A DNA stretch of 7,810 nt from JANNYA01 sp043754435. GTDB lineage: Bacteria > Pseudomonadota > Gammaproteobacteria > Xanthomonadales > SZUA-5. How positions within the stretch are numbered: position 1 is the stretch's first letter; each line of letters opens with the position of its first letter. The DNA lies in NCBI GenBank assembly GCA_043754435.1, contig JAYUUS010000280.1:1-7810 (forward strand), in the 5' to 3' direction. The position numbers and the translations under genes were made by a program. The notes below the pieces were generated by a model that was not told the origin of the DNA, did no database searches, and saw nothing but the letters and a program-made list of their open reading frames with translations. Positions 1 through 5,319 of this stretch are shown here, in pieces.

Positions 1-62
1 GTAAGAAACGCCGAACACAAATCAAAACAAACAACTTAAAACAAGCAATTGACAACAACAAG

Positions 63-78
63 CGCTGCCTTGGCAGCG
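63..78. promoter_or_regulatory. Perfect palindrome upstream of phasin, candidate PhaR-type operator
   Basis: The sequence CGCTGCCTTGGCAGCG is a perfect inverted repeat: two 7-base arms around a 2-base centre. It lies 54 bases upstream of the phasin start codon. It contains CTGC-N4-GCAG. PhaR, the repressor of phasin genes that is titrated by PHA granules, is known to bind TGC-rich palindromes of the CTGC-N3-GCAG kind in some alphaproteobacteria. The 2-base centre is too tight for a good RNA hairpin, so a protein-binding site is the more likely reading. The palindrome is seen directly; the link to PhaR is inference from the motif and the gene downstream. No PhaR gene is in the window. Confidence 0.4.
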
Positions 79-132
79 ATCCAACACGTACGCCACGCAT
101 TTGTGGGTAAAAAACCTGGGAAGGACATCATC

Positions 133-906
133 ATGGCAACGAAAAAAGCAAAAACACCTTTGAAAGCAGCGGACACAGCTAAAGCAAAGGTTTCCGCGAA
201 AGTCAGCGAAACTAAAGCAGAATCGAATACCGCATTAAAAGGTATGGCCAACAAGATCATGGAATCGGGTCAACAAATTTGGCTTGCAGGCTTAGGCGCT
301 TTTGCAAAAGCGCAAGAAGAAGGCGGCAAACTCTATGAGGCCCTTATCAAAGAAGGTTCGGCCTTAGAAAAAATTACTACCAAATACACCAGCGGCAAAG
401 TTGATGAAGTACGCGGTGCAGTTGAAAACACCGTTGCGCAGGTCAAAGATCGCGCATCGGACACCTGGGACAAACTGGAAAAAGTCTTTGAAGAGCGCGT
501 TTCCCGCGCACTCGGCGGCTTAGGAATTCCAGGTCGCGAAGATTTGAACAATTTGTCGGCAAAGGTTGATGAGCTGTCAAAAGCGGTTAAAGCGATGAAT
601 AAAGCACCGGCGGCGAAGCCTACAGCGCCTGTCGCGAAGGCAGCGCCAAAAGCCGCACCCGCAACCAAAGCCAAGCCAGCAGCACCTGCGAAACCAGCTC
701 CGGCGAAAAAAGCGGCACCTGCTAAAGCTGTTAAATCCGTACAAGAAACGGTCGTCGATGCCGCTAAGAAAGTCCAAGCGCGCGCATCAACCGCAGTGGC
801 TAATGCCAGCAAGTCCGCTCAAAGCACGGTCGAGCGCGCCAGCAAAGCCGCGCAAGCCGCAGTTAAGACCGTGACTGACGCAGTAACCGAAGCCACCGGT
901 AATTAA
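133..906 (+). CDS. Phasin family protein (PHA granule-associated, PhaI/PhaF type)
   Basis: This is a 257-residue protein that would coat polyhydroxyalkanoate storage granules in the cytoplasm. Residues about 35-155 are the phasin domain, with the family signature QQIWLAGLGAFAKAQEEG (47-64) followed by long amphipathic, charged helices (for example 105-125). Residues about 157-200 are a low-complexity Ala/Lys/Pro tract with KPAAP and AKKAAPAK motifs, resembling the histone-like tail of Pseudomonas PhaF. Residues 201-257 form another Ala-rich amphipathic stretch. The ATG at 133 is chosen because GGGAAGGA (118-125) lies 7 bases upstream; the open frame extends back to a TTG at 49, but that part is not phasin-like. 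There is no signal peptide. The gene is monocistronic, with its own terminator. No PHA synthase lies in the window, so the granule polymer is not identified. The family call is firm; DNA binding by the tail is inferred. Confidence 0.9.
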   Translation: MATKKAKTPLKAADTAKAKVSAKVSETKAESNTALKGMANKIMESGQQIWLAGLGAFAKAQEEGGKLYEALIKEGSALEKITTKYTSGKVDEVRGAVENTVAQVKDRASDTWDKLEKVFEERVSRALGGLGIPGREDLNNLSAKVDELSKAVKAMNKAPAAKPTAPVAKAAPKAAPATKAKPAAPAKPAPAKKAAPAKAVKSVQETVVDAAKKVQARASTAVANASKSAQSTVERASKAAQAAVKTVTDAVTEATGN

Positions 907-996
907 AGCAGCAACTTTTGCAGCACCAAACTTTTAGGGCCCGCCAGCATTCCAGATACCTGCACCAAGCCGGATCTTGGGCCCGTAACTTCAAGC

Positions 997-1059
997 ACCC
1001 ACCAGTCGCTAAGCCGATCGCCCTCCCCGAGAGGTGACTGGTGGGTACTCTCTTTTTTT
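997..1059 (+). terminator. Intrinsic terminator of the phasin gene
   Basis: A perfect 11-bp stem, ACCCACCAGTC (997-1007) with GACTGGTGGGT (1036-1046), is followed by CTCT and a run of seven T (1053-1059). The 28-base loop contains a smaller nested hairpin (CCTC 1022-1025 with GAGG 1031-1034). It lies about 90 bases after the phasin stop and has the T-run only on the + strand, so it serves the phasin and not the convergent gpsA. The stretch between the phasin stop and this stem (907-996) shows nothing codable; it holds two GGGCCC copies that could pair weakly. Confidence 0.85.
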
Positions 1060-1091
1060 GCGCAGGCAGCGCGCTTCACTTTCTAGTTCAA

Positions 1092-2147
1092 CTAGGTTAG
1101 CAAACCGTCTGGATATTCCGGTTTTTGCTCGCGCGCCAGTAGGCTACGCAACCCTTCTGCGGGTGTAATTTGCTCATGCAAGACCGCGCGAACCCGTTCG
1201 GATATCGGCAAATCAATCTGATGCCGTACGGCTAAACGCATCACTTCATCGGCAGTTTGCACGCTTTCCACCACCTGACCAATTTCAGCGATCGCTTGGC
1301 TCAAGCCTTTGCCCTGCCCTAATGCCAAGCCTAAGCGCCGGTTGCGTGATAAATCGCCGGTACAGGTCAACACCAAATCCCCCAAACCAGCCAAACCCAT
1401 AATCGTTTCAGCCTTGCCGCCCAGACAGGCATTTAACCGCAGCATTTCATTTAAGCCCCGCGTGATTAAGCCCGCGCGCGCATTTAAGCCCAAGCCCATG
1501 CCATCGCAAATGCCGGTTGCTACCGCCATGACATTTTTCATCGCCCCGCCCAATTCCGCGCCCCGAATGTCATCCCCGGTGTAAGCGCGCATACCTTGAC
1601 CATGCAATGTATTCGCCACTTCAATGGCAAAGGCTTGATCGTCAGAGTGCACGGTCAGCGCGCACGGCATTCCCAATGCCACCTCTTTGGCAAACGAGGG
1701 TCCAGTAACCAGCGCAATGGGCGTATCGCTGTAGCCGTCAACATTCAATGCTTCCTGCGCCACCTCGTGCAAAAAACGCCCCGAACCTAGCTCGAAGCCT
1801 TTGGTCGCCCAAGCCACGCCGGATGCGCGCGCGCGCACAGCAGCGATTGGTCGCAAAACATCGCCAAACGCGTGCGAAGGCACGACGATCAAATGCATGT
1901 CGGAGGCTGCGGCAAGTTCTAGTAAATCGGGTTGAAACGCCAAGTTTGCGGGCAGCTCAATCCCCGGTAAAAAACGTTCATTGCAACGGCTGCGCGCCAT
2001 TTTGGCAAGGTCATCCGCATTTCGCCCCCAGAGGCTGACTTGAAAACCGTTGCGCGCTAGCTGCGCGGCCAATGCCGTGCCCCAGGAACCTGCACCATAA
2101 ACGCCGATTCGCTTTTTTTGTGGCTGTGGAGTGGTTGGCATTGGCAT
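1092..2147 (-). CDS. gpsA: Glycerol-3-phosphate dehydrogenase [NAD(P)+]
   Basis: GpsA reduces dihydroxyacetone phosphate to sn-glycerol-3-phosphate with NAD(P)H in the cytosol, supplying the backbone for phospholipid synthesis. The 351-residue protein begins with a Rossmann fold bearing GAGSWG (18-23). Further conserved stretches are ATKG (114-117), GPSFAKE (149-155), the catalytic-region MKNV with K204, DGMGLGLNARAGLITRG (215-231) and the C-terminal-domain motif GDLVLTCTG (256-264) followed by SRNRRLG. Length is slightly above the usual 330-340, with a short polar N-terminal extension before KKRIGVYG; a second Met at residue 3 is an alternative start. The ribosome site is weak (a GAG a few bases upstream). 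secB lies upstream on the same strand, a common proteobacterial neighbourhood, but a terminator between them argues for a separate promoter, which I could not identify with confidence in 2148-2240. Confidence 0.97.
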   Translation of the reverse strand: MPMPTTPQPQKKRIGVYGAGSWGTALAAQLARNGFQVSLWGRNADDLAKMARSRCNERFLPGIELPANLAFQPDLLELAAASDMHLIVVPSHAFGDVLRPIAAVRARASGVAWATKGFELGSGRFLHEVAQEALNVDGYSDTPIALVTGPSFAKEVALGMPCALTVHSDDQAFAIEVANTLHGQGMRAYTGDDIRGAELGGAMKNVMAVATGICDGMGLGLNARAGLITRGLNEMLRLNACLGGKAETIMGLAGLGDLVLTCTGDLSRNRRLGLALGQGKGLSQAIAEIGQVVESVQTADEVMRLAVRHQIDLPISERVRAVLHEQITPAEGLRSLLAREQKPEYPDGLLT

Positions 2148-2240
2148 CGCTCGAAAAAACTAACAGCCTTGAGTGTCGCCAAATGTGGGGCAGAATCAAG
2201 CGCTAATTTTGCCGAACACTGGCTTTATCGAGCGCGCCGA

Positions 2241-2286
2241 AAATAAAAAAGCCCCAGAAACTCGACCTAAATCGAATTTCTAGGGC
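2241..2286 (-). terminator. Intrinsic terminator of secB (- strand)
   Basis: Read on the - strand, the RNA forms a stem of 15 pairs: bases 2286-2272 pair with 2265-2251, with two G-U wobbles and a 6-base loop (2271-2266). It is followed at once by six U, an A and four more U (complement of 2250-2240). This is a textbook Rho-independent terminator starting about 40 bases after the secB stop. On the + strand no T-run follows the stem and one pair becomes a C-A mismatch, so it is directional. It separates secB from gpsA transcription. Confidence 0.9.
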
Positions 2287-2325
2287 GAAAAACTCGGCGC
2301 TTAGCAGGTCAAACTTGCCTGAAAC

Positions 2326-2802
2326 CTAGTTCATCGTCGGTTGCTGACGGCGCTTAAGTGATTCTGCATAAACCTGTTCAAAATTGATCGGCTGCAAAAA
2401 CAGCGGTGGGAAACCGCCAGATTGGATCAAATCGCTGATTACTTGGCGCACATAGGGAAACAGCACATGCGGGCAATAAGTACCGAGCACGGCGTCTAAT
2501 TGCGTGGGATCAAAGCCGGCACAGCCAAAAACACCGGCCTGTTGCACTTCGCATAAGTACGCGGTCTTGTCACCGGCTTTGCAGGTAATGGTGACGGCAA
2601 GCACGACTTCAAATAAGTTGTCGCCGACATTGCTGACTTTTTGAGTCAAATTCATATCAATGCGCGGTTGCACTTGCTCTTGAAAAATCGCAGGCGCGGT
2701 TGGTGCTTCAAAAGAAACGTCTTTCAAATAAATTTTTTGTACCGCAAGTTGTGGGCCTTGATCGGCGTTACTTTCAGCGCCGTTGCTTTGTTCGTCTGCC
2801 AT
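2326..2802 (-). CDS. secB: Protein-export chaperone SecB
   Basis: SecB is a cytosolic, homotetrameric chaperone that holds preproteins unfolded and passes them to SecA for export through SecYEG. The 158-residue length is normal. An acidic and polar N-terminus (1-18) precedes the core. Core landmarks are the first strand motif QKIYLKDVSFEAP (22-34), the central LFEVVLAVTITCKAG (63-77), the GTYCPHVLFPYVRQ segment (107-120) and the family signature GGFPPLFLQPINFEQVY (129-145). The ATG at 2802 matches the family start; AAAGAG about 10 bases upstream is a modest ribosome site. A good sigma70-like promoter lies just upstream and a strong terminator just downstream, so secB looks monocistronic. The glutaredoxin gene often found upstream in relatives is absent; fis is divergent instead. 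Confidence 0.97.
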   Translation of the reverse strand: MADEQSNGAESNADQGPQLAVQKIYLKDVSFEAPTAPAIFQEQVQPRIDMNLTQKVSNVGDNLFEVVLAVTITCKAGDKTAYLCEVQQAGVFGCAGFDPTQLDAVLGTYCPHVLFPYVRQVISDLIQSGGFPPLFLQPINFEQVYAESLKRRQQPTMN

Positions 2803-2830
2803 GAGAATGCTCTTTGGTCGAGGTTGAGAA

Positions 2831-2859
2831 ATTATGTGTGGAAGGAACGGCTACATCAA
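2831..2859 (-). promoter_or_regulatory. Candidate sigma70 promoter of secB
   Basis: On the - strand, TTGATG (complement of 2854-2859) and CATAAT (complement of 2831-2836) are separated by exactly 17 bases. The match to consensus is 4/6 and 5/6. Transcription would start near 2824, giving a leader of about 20 bases that just holds the ribosome site. Spacing, quality and position all fit; it has not been tested. Confidence 0.5.
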
Positions 2860-3012
2860 CGCGCACGCTTGGTACTAGACACAAGTTTGCCGCACAGCTG
2901 CCCAAACGGGCGGAGTATCCCAAAATACATCGCGCCGTGCCGGACAATTGTGGGCAAACCGCAAACTTTCAAGTGCATGCACGAAATGACAAGATTACCG
3001 GTTGAATTCGTT

Positions 3013-3020
3013 GCTATTCT
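3013..3020 (+). promoter_or_regulatory. Possible extended -10 element for fis
   Basis: TGCTATTCT (3012-3020) fits an extended -10 pattern (TG-n-TATNNT). It would start transcription near 3027, about 45 bases before the fis ATG. No good -35 hexamer sits at the right distance; AGATTA at 2992-2997 is a poor match. The call rests on one short motif and position only. Confidence 0.25.
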
Positions 3021-3072
3021 TGGAGCCTTCTCAAGCGCGGCCGTTAAGCTTGCCTGCTTCTTTCACTTCGAC

Positions 3073-3336
3073 ATGCAGCCATTGATGAATAAACCTCCAA
3101 GCTCGGGCCAAAATTTAGGGGACTTTTCGCGCCAAACGGTGCAGCGCTACTTAAGCACTATTCAAGGCCACACGGCGGCTGGGCTGCACCGCTTGATTAT
3201 GAATGAAGTCGAAAAACCTTTGCTTGTAGAAGTGTTGAAGCACTGCAACGGCAATCTAACCCACGCAGCGGAAATTCTGGGTATGAACCGCGCTACCTTG
3301 CGGAAAAAGTTGGATGAGCACGGGATTGAATGCTGA
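3073..3336 (+). CDS. fis: Fis family DNA-binding protein
   Basis: This is a small nucleoid-associated protein and transcription regulator; Fis dimers bend DNA and activate rRNA and other growth-linked promoters. From the ATG at 3073 it has 87 residues (E. coli Fis has 98). The N-terminal half (about 15-45) carries the dimerising helix region, and EVEKPLL (45-51) is typical of the core. Residues 61-80 are the helix-turn-helix, ending NRATLRKKL, with N72, R73, T75, R77, K78 and K79 matching the DNA-contacting segment of enteric Fis. The frame stays open far upstream (to 2641), but that part overlaps secB antisense and does not look like Fis. No clear ribosome site precedes either ATG (3073 or 3085), so the exact start is uncertain. 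The usual partners dusB or purH are not adjacent: the gene stands alone, divergent from secB and convergent with the ALS gene. Confidence 0.88.
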   Translation: MQPLMNKPPSSGQNLGDFSRQTVQRYLSTIQGHTAAGLHRLIMNEVEKPLLVEVLKHCNGNLTHAAEILGMNRATLRKKLDEHGIEC

Positions 3337-3363
3337 GTGCGGCGGCAATCAGCCGCCGCACTC
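3335..3363. terminator. Perfect 12-bp hairpin between convergent fis and ALS
   Basis: GAGTGCGGCGGC (3335-3346) and GCCGCCGCACTC (3352-3363) pair perfectly around the 5-base loop AATCA. The left arm begins inside the fis stop codon (3334-3336). The ALS stop codon on the other strand is 20 bases away. No T-run follows in either direction, so it is not a classical intrinsic terminator; it may protect or process the 3' ends of both transcripts, or terminate weakly in both directions. The hairpin is seen directly; its role is inferred from the convergent layout. Confidence 0.55.
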
Positions 3364-3383
3364 AAAACCTCAAGAAACTTCAA

Positions 3384-5030
3384 TCAAGGTTTAACTTTCG
3401 CACTTAACTCTTTGATTTCTTTGTTTAAAACCCGGTCATTGTCAGAATAATCAATAGCCAGCTCAATCAAATGCACACCCGGTGTTGACAAAGTTTTCTC
3501 TAAAATCTCGCGAAATTCTTTGACGGAATTCGGGCGCCAGCCGTGCGCGCCGTAGCTTTCGGCGTACTTGACAAAGTCTGGATTTCCCATATCCATACCA
3601 AAATTCGGGAAATTCATGTTCGCCTGCTTCCACTTAATCATGCCGTAAGCGTTATCGCGCAGCACAATCTGGGTAATGTTTAGATTTAAGCGAACCGCCG
3701 TTTCTAACTCTTGGCTGTTCATCATAAAACCGCCGTCCCCGGAAACCGCGACGACTTTGCGCATCGGGTAAACCATTTTTGCCGCCATCGCCGAGGGCAA
3801 ACCTGCGCCCATCGTGGCGAGCGCGTTGTCTAGCAACAGGGTGTTGGGCTGGTTGCACAGGTAATAGCGCGCAAACCAAAGTTTATACATACCATTATCT
3901 AGACACACAATGCCGTCTTCAGGCATGGCTTCGCGTATTTCTTTCACCATCCGCACCGGGTAAATCGGAAAACGCTCGTCATCTGCGCCTAGGCTTAAAT
4001 GTTTAAACAGCTCACCGCGTACTTTGGTAAAGAAGCTGAAATCCCAGTGCGCTTGCTTTTCTAGGCGCTGCTTCATGCGCCAAATGGTGTTGGCGATGTC
4101 GCCCACCACTTCAATTTGGGGGAAATACACGGTGTCCACTTCGGCCGAACAGTAGTTGACGTGAATAACGGTGCGTAAACCTTTGCGCATGAAAAACGGC
4201 GGTTTTTCCACGACATCGTGGCCGACGTTGATAATGCAGTCGGCGTGTTCAATCGCACGGTGCACAAAATCACCGTCAGACAGCGCCGCATTGCCTAGCC
4301 ACAGCGGATTACGCTCGTCCACCACGCCCTTGCCCATTTGCGTGGTAAAAAATGGAATGCCCAGCGTGTCAATAAATTCCCGCAGCATTTTGGACGTGGT
4401 TTTGCGGTTTGCGCCCGCGCCGATCATCAGAATCGGGCGCTTGGCATTCGCAATCGCCTCAATTGCGTACAAAATAGATTTTTCATCAGCAACCGGCCTG
4501 CGCACATGGCTCGCAGGTAATACGGTGACGTCGGTTTCATCATGCGCAATATCTTCCGGCAGCTCTAAATGCGTCGCGCCCGGACGCTCCTCAGTGGCAC
4601 GGCGAAACGCCTCGCGCACGCGCGCTGGAATATTGTCGGCACTGACAATTTGCTTGGTGTATTTGGTCAGCGGCTTCATCATGTCAACAATGTCAACAAT
4701 CTGAAAATGCCCTTGTTTGCTGTGTTTGACCGGCTTTTGTCCGGTAATCATCATCATTGGCATTGCGCCCAATTGCGCATAGGCGGCGGCCGTCACAAAG
4801 TTGGTTGCACCGGGCCCTAAAGTAGCTAAGCAAACGCCGGGTTTACCGGTCAAACGGCCATAGGTCGCGCCCATAAAGCCCGCGCCCTGTTCGTGGCGGG
4901 TCAAAATTAATTTAATGCTGGAGGTGCGTAGCGATTCCAGGAAATCCAAGTTTTCCTCACCCGGGATGCCAAAAACGTATTCAACGTTCTCAGCTTCTAG
5001 CGCTTTGATGAATAGGTCTGATGCTTTCAT
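3384..5030 (-). CDS. Acetolactate synthase large subunit-like ThDP enzyme
   Basis: The likely reaction is condensation of two pyruvates to 2-acetolactate and CO2 in the cytosol. The 548-residue length fits the stand-alone (AlsS-like) branch. The N-terminal pyrimidine-binding domain (about 1-165) has FGIPGEENL (20-28) and the catalytic glutamate E47 in TRHEQGAGFMGATYGRL. The central domain spans about 185-325. The C-terminal diphosphate-binding domain has GDGGFMMNSQELE (431-443) through LRDNAYG (457-463), the ThDP/Mg motif GDG-Xn-DN. The segment NPDFVKYAESYGAHG (483-497) resembles catabolic AlsS. AAGGAG lies 9 bases before the ATG. No small regulatory subunit (IlvN/IlvH) follows and no acetolactate decarboxylase is nearby, so a branched-chain amino acid role is not supported by context. 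Related ThDP decarboxylases share these motifs, so the family is secure but the substrate is not proven. Confidence 0.85.
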   Translation of the reverse strand: MKASDLFIKALEAENVEYVFGIPGEENLDFLESLRTSSIKLILTRHEQGAGFMGATYGRLTGKPGVCLATLGPGATNFVTAAAYAQLGAMPMMMITGQKPVKHSKQGHFQIVDIVDMMKPLTKYTKQIVSADNIPARVREAFRRATEERPGATHLELPEDIAHDETDVTVLPASHVRRPVADEKSILYAIEAIANAKRPILMIGAGANRKTTSKMLREFIDTLGIPFFTTQMGKGVVDERNPLWLGNAALSDGDFVHRAIEHADCIINVGHDVVEKPPFFMRKGLRTVIHVNYCSAEVDTVYFPQIEVVGDIANTIWRMKQRLEKQAHWDFSFFTKVRGELFKHLSLGADDERFPIYPVRMVKEIREAMPEDGIVCLDNGMYKLWFARYYLCNQPNTLLLDNALATMGAGLPSAMAAKMVYPMRKVVAVSGDGGFMMNSQELETAVRLNLNITQIVLRDNAYGMIKWKQANMNFPNFGMDMGNPDFVKYAESYGAHGWRPNSVKEFREILEKTLSTPGVHLIELAIDYSDNDRVLNKEIKELSAKVKP

Positions 5031-5319
5031 AGCTTTTAACTCCTTAAAATTGCCCGCCCGCCATCACAGGACCCCTGCTGGCTAGAACAGCAATTGTTGC
5101 CAGATTGTCTACAGAGCGTCAACGCGAATCGTTCAAGAAAACCGCCGTATTGCAACGCCCTTAGAACACGCGCGTCATTTTGAAAGTAATTTGTAAAGTC
5201 AAAACAGCTGAGCGATACGTTTAACACTGAGATTCACGAAAAAACAAGGCGATGCGTCTAGTATTTGGTAGCGCTTCGTACTGCATACGCACAACTTCAA
5301 TTCGTGATTTGGAATTTAT
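5031..5319. other. Divergent intergenic region between ALS and S8 protease
   Basis: No convincing gene lies here; the - strand frame 5036-5227 has no family features and no ribosome site. It should hold promoters for both flanking genes. On the - strand, TTGACG (complement of 5117-5122) and AACAAT (complement of 5093-5098) with an 18-base spacer are a weak candidate for the ALS gene. For the protease, TAGTAT (5260-5265) resembles a -10 box, but no -35 partner is visible. The ALS ribosome site, AAGGAG on the - strand, is at 5040-5045. An in-frame TGA at 5305-5307 limits how far upstream the protease can start. Confidence 0.4.

Noticed and set aside
49..54. TTGACA resembling a -35 box upstream of the phasin
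   Set aside because: No -10-like hexamer occurs at 16-19 bases downstream; that position is occupied by the palindrome instead.
49..132. In-frame TTG extension of the phasin to position 49
   Set aside because: The extra 28 residues do not look like phasin, and the ATG at 133 has a much better ribosome site (GGGAAGGA) with the usual MATKK-type start.
333..812. 159-residue open frame antisense to the phasin
   Set aside because: It is Ala-rich sequence produced by reading the complement of the repetitive GC-biased phasin gene; no ribosome site or family features.
2814..3005. 63-codon + strand frame in the secB-fis spacer
   Set aside because: No recognisable domain and no ribosome site, and it overlaps the likely secB promoter.
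2641..3072. Upstream extension of the fis frame, including an ATG at 2986
   Set aside because: The extension overlaps secB antisense, has no Fis-like sequence and no ribosome site; Fis proteins are about 75-100 residues.
4171..4704. 177-codon + strand frame inside the ALS gene
   Set aside because: It is antisense to well-conserved ALS coding sequence and shows no protein-family features.
5036..5227. 63-codon - strand frame just upstream of the ALS gene
   Set aside because: Cys/Ser-rich composition with no family resemblance or ribosome site; more likely leader and promoter DNA.
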